A stretch of 64,000 nucleotides of DNA from Persicaria tinctoria (taxonomy: Eukaryota; Streptophyta; Magnoliopsida; Caryophyllales; Polygonaceae). The notes under the pieces are model-generated. The model was not told where the DNA came from and made no database searches. It was given only the letters and a program-made list of their open reading frames with translations. The stretch spans positions 83,383,350 through 83,447,349 of the forward strand of contig JBANSL010000006.1 in NCBI GenBank assembly GCA_037127255.1, in the 5' to 3' direction. Shown here piece by piece: positions 45,727 through 55,899 of this stretch. The translations under genes and the position numbers were made by a program. Every line of letters starts with the position of its first letter. The stretch's first letter is position 1.

Positions 45727-47088
45727 TCATGGAATTTGTGCAGCAATCTGACCCATCTGAGTCTCTATCTCTCTCTTCCAGATGTCTAGCTCTCCAAATT
45801 TTGTAGTGATGTTCTGGAACTGGTTGTTGATGGTGCCTTGATTTCGACGCATCTCCTCAAGGATAAGATGTAGATCATCCTTCTTTTGATCCCTTTCTGG
45901 ATGTCCTGGAGCTCTGTATGGCAGGGGGTTCCTAGGAGGACCTTGGTTCCACTGTGGTTGATAGAACCTTTGATCCCCCATATAGCGATTGCGACCCCCT
46001 GTGTAAGCCACCTCTTCGTGTGTTTCTGCCATCCTGACTTGCTCTGTGTGTGGGCATTCAGTAGTGGTGTGTCGTTGTGATCCGCATTCGATGCAAGGCT
46101 GGTTGACAGAGAGATAATTGACTTGCTTGAGGAGCTTGCGATTCTGGTCTTTGTAGAACTGCTCCCTGACATCTGGGTCAATCTCCTTGGCAGGCTCATA
46201 GAGGGGCAGAGATGGTGTTGGCCTGGCATAGGAGTTCTCCTCATAATTTGCAGTAGACCCATATTTGTTGTCATAATTGGTGAGCTTGTCGAGCACACCC
46301 CAGGCGTCGATTGGTGGCATCGTCAGGTACTCATATCGAGTGTACTGGTTGATCATGTCCTTCGTAACTTGGTCAAGAGAGTTGAAGAAGATCTCTTGAA
46401 TGACGTAGGGTGGTTGTCCATGAGTAGGGCAAGATCGCAGCAGTTCTTTGTATCGCTCCCATGCTTTGGCTAGCGGCTCCCCAGGCTTTTGTTTGAAAGC
46501 TGTAATCTTCTGGCGGAGGAGTGCTGTCTTGGTAGGAGGGAAGAATTTGTTCGGAAACTCTTGCTCTACATGGGCCCATGTTGTGAGGGATCTTGGTTTC
46601 AGCCCTTCCAGCCACTTCAGTGCAGGTCCAGCGAGAGACCAGCGAAAAGCCTTAATCTTGACATATTCCAGAGTTGTACCTTCCGCAAGAGTACGGCACA
46701 TGTCAGAAAAATTGGTAATGTGTTCAAGAGGACACTCATTAAATTTGCCATAAAAAGCATTATTTTTAAGCTCTATAAGGAATTGAGTGCGAATTTCAAA
46801 AGAGTTTTCAGGGATTAGAATCGCCGATTCAGGTACGACGAGAGTTGGGTGCATATAATCCTCTGCCGTGGTTGGGTATTGGGCAAGCTCAACTTCTGCT
46901 TGTTCCCTTGCTGCTTTCTCAGTGGCGATAGCAGCATCTTTAGTGGCCAGTTCCCTTGTAAGCCTTGCAATCAGCTGTTCTTGTGTTTCTGCGGCCGCCA
47001 TGGCTCTTTTTAGCTTAGCTTGGATGTGTCCAAGGCGTTCCGGATCATCTAAGTCGTCAAACTCAGGTGGTTGACCAGAACGGCGCAT
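45727..47088 (-). pseudogene. Element G: gag, 453-aa open frame truncated by a late stop
   Basis: Starts MRRSGQPPEFDDLDDPERL. Coiled-coil segment at residues 20-70, gag domain about 100-260 (FNECPLEHITNFSDMCRTL, WERYKELLRSCPTHGQPPYV), zinc knuckle CIECGSQRHTTTEC near 332-345, then FGELDIWKREIETQMGQI. It ends at a TGA (45727-45729) within QIP-stop-PSG where A has CGA (Arg): a C-to-T change at a CpG. Capsid and nucleocapsid parts are complete, so a Gag protein could still be made, but not Gag-Pro. Confidence 0.85.
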
Positions 47089-47147
47089 ACACCTATAAAG
47101 GAACTCAGAGAAAACGTGAGAACTAACTACCTAAGGCGCGAATGATA

Positions 47148-47168
47148 GCTTCCCCGGCAACGGCGCCA
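47148..47168 (-). other. Primer binding site of G, tRNA-Asp
   Basis: Minus strand TGGCGCCGTTGCCGGGGAAGC, identical to that of C. Confidence 0.9.
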
Positions 47169-47171
47169 ATT

Positions 47172-49135
47172 TGTTGTTAGGAAGAAATCGAGAATTGCAG
47201 ATAAAATATAAATAAATCAAAGCCAACCAGATTCCGTCCCTTGTAAATAATCACAAGACGCCCTCCCTATGCAGTAGTGGGAAGTAATGATTGATCCACG
47301 AGGAAGCTTGTCAGCGGATCCTAGGCAGCGGAGAAATCTCACGGACAGAAGTCGACCACAGGTTGTCGATCTCGACTAGGTTTAGTCGACAGAAGATCGG
47401 ACAAGTCGAACGAAGCAGGCAACAGTGACATGTTTTAGTCGATCTCGACTAGTGCTACTCGAGATCGAGTAGGGTTGCTGACGTCGAGTTGGCTTGGTCG
47501 ATCACCTGCACACAAAGCTACGGCGATTCTGGAATCGAAGATCAGTAACTCGAGATCGACCAAACTTGGTCGAGATCGAGTAAGGGCAGAAACTTAAGAC
47601 GAAAATAAAGTAAAGACAAAGGCTTTGGGACTCGAAAATAAACTGTGTGTAAAAGACTTCCAAGATTGGGGTTTGCAACAACGATAACCAAGCATGCATA
47701 AGGCAAGAATAAAATAGATAATCATATAATTCACATCAAAGGATCAAGCTTTCTCCTTTTCTAACAATTAGACAACTCTTTCAAGAAACCCTAATTGTCT
47801 CTACCGATTTTATGTTTACAATTCAAGTTGTTAGCATGGATCTCCGATTATAGGTAATAAACACATAACAAGAAGTAGATGCTCAAAACATGATAAAAGT
47901 TGGATCTTTACCTCAAACACGCAGGGCTATCGTTGGGCTCGCCCCAACCCTAAAAGTGGGTGGACTACTCGCGCTTCATCGCAACCTCAAACATTGATGT
48001 ATGAAAAGATACTTGCATTAAACTAAATTCAAAGCTTTTACAATCCCGACAATCCAACTTTCGTTGAACGCCAAAACCCTAAAACCTTCGAACTCCTAAA
48101 CGTCTCTGTGAACTACTTCTCTAGCTTGTGAATTGAATGATTCCTAAAATCAGCCCCATGGGCTTTATTTATAGCCTTCTACTCCTTGCTATTCAATGAT
48201 ATAATATATTTATCTATATCTAAATCTATATCTAAAAGCTTAAATGATAAATAAATGGAATAAAGAAATTAAATCCATAAAGGGAAATTATATCTAAAAT
48301 CCTAAAATATCTTCATGAGGATAAATCTTCTCTTCCATGATGGATCTTGATAGAATCAGATAGAACTCGGCAATCTTCGGCCCCAAGGAATCCCGATCCG
48401 AGTAGGACAGCTCAAACCGCGTAACGCGCTCCCGAACAGCTTTCCTCGATCTCGAGTAGACTTACTCGACCTCGAGTAACATGGACGTCGACTTCAGCTT
48501 GGCTTGGCGTCTCGGGTAGCAGGTCCTCGACATGGCTCGGAAGTGTGGCGTTGGGTCCTCGATATCGAGTAAATAACTCGATATCGAGTAGACTGGGTTC
48601 ATCGACTAGGCGGCTTGGCTTGTCGAGTAGCTTCTCTTCGACACTGCTCGGACAGGTGCCTTGGCCTCTGTCGATATCGAGGAGTGGTGTTGCTCTGTGT
48701 CCGGGTGTCTGGCCAGGTCGGGTAGCGCTCCTTGGCTCCCCGATCAGGTTCTTCTCCTCGACTCCGGGCTGACTCTCAACTTTTGTCGATCTTGAGTAAC
48801 GTACTCGATCTCGAGTAATTCACTGGAGTCGGGTTGGCTCGTCTTTAGCTTCTCGACATGGTGCTCCTCGATCATCCTATGCCCGGACATCCTAAGTTGA
48901 TATCGACAAAGACTAGTCGATATCGAGCAGCTTTCAGCTTCCGTCTTTGCTTTTTGGTTTTCTCCCGAAACGGCTCCATATTTTGCAATATTAAACAGAA
49001 ACTTATGTAGATCTCCATTTCTGGCAAATAAGCGTATACTACATAAATTCGACATATTCCTAACCCGAAATATGCAAAGTGTATAGAATATAAAACTAAA
49101 ATGTGCATAAAAACATGGCTACTTTAGATACATCA
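47172..49135 (-). repeat. Right (5') LTR of element G
   Basis: 1964 bp, TGTTGTTAGG ... TACATCA, partner of 39340-41322 with scattered differences and a ~25-bp gap near 48690 where one dyad pair has been lost. TATA box 48162-48173; dyads at 47355-47585 and 48440-48930. Confidence 0.93.
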
Positions 49136-49140
49136 CTGAA

Positions 49141-49660
49141 GCAATGGGGCTTATCATCGCGGAGAAAGTGAGGAGGTTCTTGTGGAAGAACATAATCTGC
49201 TGATTTGGGGTGTTTGACGCGATAATCACATATCACGAACCACAGTTTGACAACAAATCTATCAGAGATTTTTGCGTAGATTTGGGCATAAACATCAAAT
49301 TCTCATCTGTTGCCCATCCCCAGATGAATGGGCAAGCAGAAACAACCAACCGGCAGTTGTTACATGGGATACAGAAAAAGCTTGGAGGCACGACGAAAGG
49401 GCGTTGGCCGGAACTTTTGCCATTAGTCCTTTGGTCCTACTGAACAACAGCAAAGACCCCGACCGGAGAAATTCATTTCACTCTAGTTTATGGGATAGAC
49501 GCGGTCATTCCGGTGGAAAGATTGGTCCTATCAGCACGAATCCTAGCATACAATCAAGAAACCAATGATGAAGCACTAGAGCTTGAATTGCATCTCATAG
49601 AAGAGCGAAGGATGGTTGCAGCATTAAAAGAGCAGGAGTACCAAATAAGTACCTAGGACG
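49141..49660 (+). pseudogene. Element F: C-terminal half of integrase
   Basis: Resumes after G: AMGLIIAEKVRRFLWKNIIC, a TGA near 49201, then FDAIITYHEPQFDNKSIRDFC and SVAHPQMNGQAETTNRQLL with the third catalytic residue (Glu of QAETTN). In ITYHEPQF the second catalytic Asp (usually SDNGxQF) is replaced, so the enzyme is dead. It continues to VYGIDAVIPVE, EALELELHLIEERR and stops where the tandem array begins. Confidence 0.85.
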
Positions 49661-50285
49661 CTAGAGCTTGGCTCCGCGTCGGGCCTCCGATCGAAGCAAT
49701 TTAATTCTCGGAGATGAGTTTTTCAATAAGTCCCTAGGACGTTGGAGCTTGGCTCCGCATCGGGCCTCCGATCGAAGCAATTTAATTCTCGGAGATGAGT
49801 TTTTCAATAAGCCCTAGGACGCTAGAGCTTGGCTTCGCGTTGGGCCTCCGATCGAAGCAATTTAATTCTCGGAGATGAGTTTTTCAATAAGTCCCTAGGA
49901 CGCTAGAGCTTGGCTACGCGTCGGGCCTCCGATCGAAGCAATTTAATTCTCGGAGATGAGTTTTTTAATAAGTCCCTAGGACGTTGGAGCTTGGCTCCGC
50001 GCCAGGCCTCCGATCAAAGCAATTTAATTCTCGGAGATGAGTTTTTCAATAAGCCCTAGGACGCTTAAGCTTGGATCCGCGTCGAGCCTCCGATCGAAGC
50101 AATTTAATTATCGGAGATGAGTTTTTCAATAAGTCCCTAGGACGTTGGAGCTTGGCTCCGTGTTGGGCCTCCGATCGAAGCAATTTAATTCTCGGAGATG
50201 AGTTTTTTTCAATAAGTCCCTAGGACGCTGGAGCTTGGCTCCGCGTCGGGCTTCCCATGAAAGCAATTGAGCTCTCAGGGAAAAA
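49643..50285 (+). repeat. Tandem array, ~80-bp unit, about 8 copies
   Basis: Units of 79-82 bp, each with CCTAGGACGCTAGAGCTTGG, CTCCGCGTCGGGCCTCCGATC and AATTCTCGGAGATGAGTTTT (shortened here). They start near 49652, 49733, 49813, 49893, 49974, 50053, 50134 and 50218. The array follows the integrase of F. Tandem repeats downstream of pol are a known habit of Tat-lineage elements. Confidence 0.9.
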
Positions 50286-50559
50286 ATGGCAAAATCCTAT
50301 GACGCTGGAATTTTTGGCCACGTACTGTTTGTCAAGAATTAAAACATGAAAACCTGAAGACGCATGGTTTTCTTATTATCACAAGAACTACAACCATGGC
50401 TAATGGTTGACAGAAATTAGACGACGGGTAGCAAAAGCGCAACACCACATAAAAAAGAAGCACATAAGGTATCATGCGAATGTCATTCATTCACATCCAC
50501 CTAGGCCTAGCTGGAATAAGACGAGTTCTGCCTTGGCTCAAGCGGAATCCATTTGAAGG
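50286..50559. other. Unassigned DNA after the tandem array
   Basis: No gene recognised; possibly the remaining 3' region of element F. No LTR end identified. Confidence 0.35.
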
Positions 50560-51390
50560 TGGACCCTCTGATTGGGGAGAGGCCCATTCAGCGTCCACCT
50601 CGTCTCCCATTGCCTCCAAAATATGAACCTCAAAGCGGATTCCTCATTTATAAATAAAAGTCACAGAAGAACCAACATTGATACTATGCGACTCAACGAA
50701 GTCGTTCCAACCGCCTCTCAAAAAGGGAACTCCATAATCTCCGCGAATAACTTCCACGGAGAAATCACAAAGGATCCTAGTTGATAAAAGAACGTTCCTA
50801 GGAAGATCTGGGCCAAGTGCATCCTCAAAACGTAATGGTAAGGACTGAAAGAACACGAAAAATTAAAGATCTCAGGAAGATATGGGGTGTGTATGGTAAA
50901 ATTATAAACAAGTTTAAAGTGTAAAAATTTTAACTGTTAAAAAAATAAATGAGTTTAAACGGTGTATGGAAACAACAAATAAGCTTTAGTCAGTTAAAAA
51001 AAGGGTTTATAAATAAGCTGCAGATTGAAGCTTATTTTGAGGTTTATATTCCATAATTACTATTTTACCCCTTCTCTTTTATCTTATTCGGTTTGAAAGT
51101 ACCACAATACCCCTCATAAAAACCAAATAAACTCCACTTTTTACAAATAAACTGTTTTTCGCCCCATACGGAGTTTATATTTTTTCATAAAATTTTAACT
51201 ACTTTTACCAACAGTTTATAAATTTTTACCCTGTTTATAATTTTAGTCGGTTTATTAACCTCTTCCCATACGAACCCATGAACTTAAAGGGAGAATAAAC
51301 TCAGAAATAGAAACTAACCAAACGACGAAGTTGTTCTGGAAAGCTGATGCGCTAAAAAAATGGCAAATTTGATTGAGTCGGAGAAGGCAT
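50560..51390 (-). pseudogene. B3-domain gene copy 1 (REM-like), broken
   Basis: Two exons on the minus strand. Exon 1 (51319-51390) reads MPSPTQSNLPFF-stop-RISFPEQLRRL and ends at a GT donor. Exon 2 (from 50844, after TTCTTTCAG) reads SLPLRFEDALGPDLPRNVLL ... GGWNDFVESHSINVGSSVTF, then a TGA at 50644-50646 inside the domain. Homology continues past the stop (GIRFEVHILEA). These are the B3 DNA-binding fold signatures: FP-type start, GW-x-x-FV-x-x-x-x-[IL]-x-x-G, then F-x-V. The intron is 474 bp because a MITE (50885-51277) lies in it; without the MITE it is about 80 bp, like copy 2. Stops in both exons mean no function. A former plant transcription factor paralogue. Confidence 0.75.
50885..51277. 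mobile_element. MITE-2 in the intron of B3 copy 1
   Basis: About 393 bp, AT-rich, with imperfect terminal repeats GGGTGTGTATGG and (complement) GGGTTCGTATGG, flanked by ATG on both sides (50882-50884, 51278-51280). Internal TAAACTG/CAGTTTA motifs recur. Boundaries are within a few bases. Class uncertain (PIF/Harbinger- or hAT-like). Confidence 0.6.
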
Positions 51391-51391
51391 G

Positions 51392-52057
51392 CTGAAGGAA
51401 AAAACCAAGTTTTAAAGTTAGACATACCCTAACATATTTCTCTTTATAGAAAAACCTTAGCAAATGGTTGAGGACTTCAAAAAGAATACATCATGCGGGC
51501 AAAGACATGCCCTCAGAAGAATTGAAAGGTCACAGGTCGAACCCGACAAGTGGCGCGCCATGCACGAGGCACCAGAAAACATCGCTAGGAAAGATAAATC
51601 TAAGGAACCCGTAAAAAGCATATAATGACAGAATAGTGACAAGTAATAAACCCTGAATCTGATTCACGTGGCCAGCATGCCCGACCTCGAAAAACTCAAA
51701 AGCCGAAGATTCACAATTGACAACCATTATTATAACAGTTCGTTCACCCACCCTTAAAGACAAGAGCCCGCGGTTGAGGGTAATCCAAGAAGAAGAGCTA
51801 AATTAGTGATTGAACAAAAAGTTAAAGTGCATATCATCAATACCACCGCGGGCATATCCATTGCTTTAACTATCGCAAACCAAACCTTAAATTTCATTTT
51901 TTGTCACATACGAACATGTAGATAGCAAATTAAGAGGGGTTACTTATAGTACATATGCCAAGTGTAGCAAAGGCAGGCAGTCGTGGAAGAAATTCTCAGT
52001 ACCATTTTATTATACAAAGCAAAGCTAAATTATTGGCACAAACAGAAGACAATATGC
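51392..52057. other. Spacer between the two B3 copies
   Basis: About 660 bp without a recognisable gene; it would hold the promoter of copy 1 or lost upstream exons, and the 3' end of copy 2. Confidence 0.4.
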
Positions 52058-52554
52058 TCAAAAGCCATTTGAAACTGGGCCTTGGGAGGGGGGATCGTTA
52101 CGATCAATCACGCACTCCCCCTCGCGAGGGTCCACCACCTGGACTTCAAAACGCGCATCACCCGTATGGGTAAAGATCATAGAAGTGCCCCTTTCAAAGC
52201 CATGCGATTCAACAAAATCGTTCCATCCGCAACCTAAGTAGAGAAGACTGTTGTCACGACGTTCTATACAGACTGGGAAATCTCGTAACTGATGAGAAGA
52301 AAGTAAGACTCGCCCGGGGATGGCATCCTCATGTACTTCCTCAAATCTGAGAGGCAGCAACTATAAGATAAGAGAAAGTAAATTTAAAAAGAATCCGTGA
52401 GAAAGGAAAGAAGGCTAAAATATACATAATACCTCACCATGTGCATGAATTGCTCCGGATAATCGATTGCCTGGAAGAAAGCCCATCGAGATCCTTGCAC
52501 GGGAGCCACGTCAGCTCTGAAAGCTAGACGAGGAACTATGGTAGATCCTCGCAT
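52058..52554 (-). CDS. B3-domain gene copy 2 (REM-like), open spliced frame
   Basis: Exon 1 is 52438-52554 (39 codons, ends FFQAIDYPEQFMHM at a GTGAGG donor), the intron 52361-52437 (77 bp, ends CTTATAG), exon 2 52058-52360 (100 codons). The phase is 0 and the joined frame has no stop: 139 residues. The B3 domain spans about residues 25-115: WAFFQAIDYPEQF, LPLRFEEVHEDAIPGRVLL, LGCGWNDFVESHGFERGTSM, FTHTGDARFEVQVVD. B3 proteins of the REM type bind DNA in the nucleus. A stretch TTTTTCTTTTTTCGAG just before the ATG resembles a splice acceptor, so this may be the 3' part of a larger gene whose upstream exons were lost when element H inserted at 52704. Real host gene or remnant: undecided. Confidence 0.65.
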
Positions 52555-52703
52555 CTCGAAAAAAGAAAAAGGAGATCAATAGTTTTTTGTTCTTATCCCA
52601 TCGATCACGAGGAAACTGTAAATAAGGGGAAGTGCATGCATGACGCGCAATGAACGCTAGAGAAAAGTATGACACGCGTCCTTCTCAGACAGAGATTTGT
52701 TTT
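52555..52703. other. Short spacer between B3 copy 2 and element H
   Basis: About 150 bp. Contains possible upstream B3 exon or intron sequence; nothing certain. Confidence 0.35.
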
Positions 52704-53521
52704 TGATGGAGGACCATCCCAAGAACCACCCAATGCACCTTGTTTCGGAGATGGACATGGACCTATCACAAGGTCACGAGCTAAGAAGATAAGAGAGGAG
52801 CTTAACGCTTTCATCATCCACCATATAAAGTTGGTGCTACCAAAGGAGCCCGAGGATGACATTATCACATTGCTTGAAACTGCACCATTCTCGGGTTCGA
52901 CTAAGGGTGATTCAGCCACCACCCATACTTAGCATTTCATTTGCTTGCTTGTTTTGGACTTTGTGTTTTGGGCCCTTGTTTGGGTTTGGTAGGACTTGTT
53001 GAGACTTTGTGTTTTTGGGCCTTGCTTTTAGGCTGATTTGCTTTCCTATTTAAAGCTTGTAAACTCTCATTTGAAGGCACTTTGAATCTTGTTTATGAAA
53101 ACCTAGTTTGTTTCACTCTCCAAAGGTGAGAGCTTCATGCCTTGTGTGCATGTGTGTTGCATCTAGTTCGGTTGTACTTGGTTTTGTCAATTTCTCGAAG
53201 ATTGGTGATTCCGAGATGAGCACGAACCTCCTCCTTGTGCTTCCATGGCCAGCCATAGTTGTGTAAGGTTGTATAGGGTTGGTTTTGGTGTCATTCAAGT
53301 TGGTTCTTGGTGCATTGTCCCAATGGGTCTTCTTGTTGTTCATCAAGGTTGATTCCTCCTATCTTTCCCTTTAATTTTCCTTTATTTTGTTCTGTTTTCT
53401 CCTTTGACTTGATCCAACCTTGCTGCGTTTCTTGTCTCACTTGTGCCATTTCTTTGTGTTCTTGTGAGTCCGAGTCCACAACGTCAAGAAGGTCGGGAAA
53501 ACAACGGCTAACCCCGCATCA
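52704..53521 (+). repeat. 5' LTR of element H
   Basis: About 818 bp, TGATGGAGGACC ... CCCCGCATCA. Start inferred from similarity to element I (TGATGCAGGACC). Within it a frame reads GPITRSRAKKIREELNAF (about 52768-52820), the peptide that ends Gag-Pol of plant chromoviruses, whose last codons lie in the LTR. TATA-like CTATTTAAAGC at about 53047-53057. The end shares GGCTAACCCCG(C/T)ATCA with the LTR of I. Confidence 0.78.
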
Positions 53522-53524
53522 AAT

Positions 53525-53536
53525 TGGTATCAGAGC
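53525..53536 (+). other. Primer binding site of H, tRNA-iMet
   Basis: TGGTATCAGAGC, exact complement of the 3' end of initiator tRNA-Met, three bases after the LTR. Confidence 0.92.
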
Positions 53537-54019
53537 ATAGGTTCACTTGGCGTTGTTTGAAACAAGAACGATCAAACCAAGAATCACTTTCTCTTGGTAA
53601 GTTTTACAAGAAATTCCTTGTTCAATGTCTTGATCTTTTTCTATTGTGTTGATTTTGTGGTATTGGCGCTTGTGCATGCAATTTTTCATTTTCAGCCACC
53701 CTACCACCACCACAGCCCCACCGGTGCACCACCACAACCCCCATCTCAGCCCCCATCTCAGCCCCCATCTATTCATTTGTGCTTCCTCAAGAAGCTTGTC
53801 CTTGGAACTTCCACAAAAGATTAAAAAAAAAAATCAGATCTTGTGTTCCCCAAAAAACTGTCCATACTTTATTGTTTCTCCAAAAAGTTGTCTCTTGTGT
53901 GCTTTTCCAAGAAGCATTGACATTTGGTTATCTTTTCAGATTTTATTAGTTACCTTTTCATATTTGTGGAGAGAGAGTATTAAAACCGACACTACTAAAA
54001 ACGCAGGAAATAGCTACGG

Positions 54020-54440
54020 ACAATAGCAATGGATTTAGCCACGAATGTCCGTTGCTAACCGGTTTAGCCACGGAATCAGCCACGGGCGGGCCATCCCTTG
54101 CTATATGCCTCGCAGCTAAATAGCGACGGGCGTCAGCCACGGATTTTAGCAACAAATATTTTATTGTCGTGGCTACGTCCGTGGCTAATATTGGATGACA
54201 TATGTCGTGGCTGTGGCTACGAACCCGGTTTGTAAACAGCCTCGAAAATTGAAGTTGTTGCTAAGTTCGTTGCTGGGTTCGTGTCTACAAATAGGTGATG
54301 AGCCTAGCTGAGTTCGTTGCTAATCCGTTGCTATGGTCGTTGCTAACGTTGTTACTCGTTTCGTTGGTAATGTTGTTGGTAGGGTTGTTGTCATGGTCGT
54401 TGGTAACACCAATATTCGTGTCTTTGCTATTGTTGTTGCT
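54020..54440. repeat. Left subterminal repeats of CACTA-2
   Basis: Multiple direct and inverted copies of AGCCACG(G/A) and CGTTGCTAA/CGTTGGTAA about every 15-25 bp. Right-hand cluster at 58690-59235. Confidence 0.8.
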
Positions 54441-54639
54441 CATTTAATTGGTAATGTTTTGTATACTTCAAACATATACAAAACTTGTATAGATACATCC
54501 AAAGCAATATCAAATCCAAACATACATCAATGGAGTACAAAAATAAATAACATGGACAAAAAGGAAACAAACTAAAAGGAAGAAATCAAACATCAAGAAA
54601 TTAAAAGAAATTGAATTTAATATTAAAAACTCAACTCTT

Positions 54640-55420
54640 TTTTGGACAATCTGTGAAACAACCCTAATTGCAAAAATGGGGAAGAGGCCAGATGAAGAAT
54701 TAAGCTGCAGAAGGTGGCTCGAAAGGGGAAGAGGTCGGATGAAGAAGTTGTAGAAGGCGGCCATGTCGAGGCACATGCTCATAAGCATCAACCAAGTCCA
54801 TCTCTCAATCTAAACTAGCCGAAGGTTGTTTGCAAGCGTGCCCCGGCCACCAGCCACAATAGTGGTGGTTCTGGATCTGTAGCATCGGCAAGAGGAGGAG
54901 TCGGAGAGAGAGCGCAACCACGGGGAGAGGGAGAGCGCAACCACAGGGGGGGGGGGAGAGAGAGAGAGAGCAGGGTGTGGACAGCGGCGGTTGCTCCGTC
55001 GTGGACGTCAGCGGTTGCTCCTGCGTGGACGGCGGCAATTTCGATAATTATTCAGCCAAATCAAAAGCATAAAAAATTAGAGAGATGGTAGCAAAAGAAT
55101 GGGAGAAAAAGGACTTATGAACATCAAAAAACCTATGGAGATTCTTCTGCTTCGATTGGGAGGAGAAGCCGAGGAGGTGGGGAGTTCATCGCTTGATTCA
55201 AGTGGTGAAGAAGAGGAGGAGGAGGAGAAGTTCTTCACCTGCTTCGATTGGGTGGAAGAGGAGGTTTGCACTGGTGAAGAGGAGCAAACGGTGACAAGAG
55301 CGGTGATGGAGTACGTCGAGGACCCGACGGCGAGGTAGCAGATTTAGTCATGGGGACAAATTTGCAAAAGAGAAGAGGGGAAGGAAGAGGGAGGTGAAGG
55401 GTTTCAATTGGATAAGTCAG
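54640..55420. other. Low-complexity, possibly captured segment in CACTA-2
   Basis: GC-richer than its surroundings, with a G/GA microsatellite at 54945-54972 and short frames on both strands, for example 55099-55338 (79 codons, acidic: SSGEEEEEEEKFFTCFDWVE). I recognise no domain. It could be a captured host fragment; composition is the only hint. Confidence 0.35.
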
Positions 55421-55899
55421 CCGGGAAATAAAGTATGAAGAGATAAGGGTTTCAATTGGATTGGAGACTTAAAAGTCTCCAAAAAAAAATTCAATCCCCC
55501 TTCAGCGAGAAATGTGGCGCTTTAATTTGATTTTTTGGGGCCAATTTTGGCGCTTCAATTGCCATTCCGGCATTAATGGCGCTTCCATTTTTTTTGGGCA
55601 GGGCACTTCAAATCAATTGCCTCCAATTCAAATTTTTTTGGCGCATTAATGGCGCATCAATTTCCAATTTTTTTCTTCCACATTCTTCTGTACAAAGTTG
55701 GGATGATTAATTGTTTTTTTAATCGCTAACTTATATTTCTAACAAAATCAAGATTTGATTTTTTTTTTCACAACTTAAATCTATCCTACACTACATAGAA
55801 GTTAAGATATCATTTAAAATAACAAAAAAGTCTAATACTCTTTAAATTTTTATCGGAAATTATAAAAATAAACTAGTATTATCATAAATATTTATTAAT

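Larger units (their letters stand above)
39340..49135 (-). mobile_element. Element G: non-autonomous gag-pro element inserted in F integrase
   Basis: 9796 bp with perfect TSD CTGAA (39335-39339, 49136-49140). LTRs 39340-41322 and 47172-49135, primer site 47148-47168. Internal 41323-47171 encodes gag and a broken protease region holding a LINE fragment. G is younger than F. Removing G and one TSD joins F as VEAE-AMGLI, colinear with integrase. Confidence 0.95.
36261..49660 (+). mobile_element. Element F: decayed Tat-like Ty3/gypsy pol, interrupted by element G
   Basis: Plus-strand coding remains: protease, reverse transcriptase, RNase H, a second RNase H and integrase in that order, from 36261 to 39339 and again 49141-49660. 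A duplicated RNase H before integrase is the mark of the Tat lineage. Gag and the 5' LTR are absent because D's LTR abuts at 36260; the 3' LTR is not recognisable. Several frameshifts and stops. It is the only source of pol-type genes in this window, but it is inactive. Confidence 0.85.
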
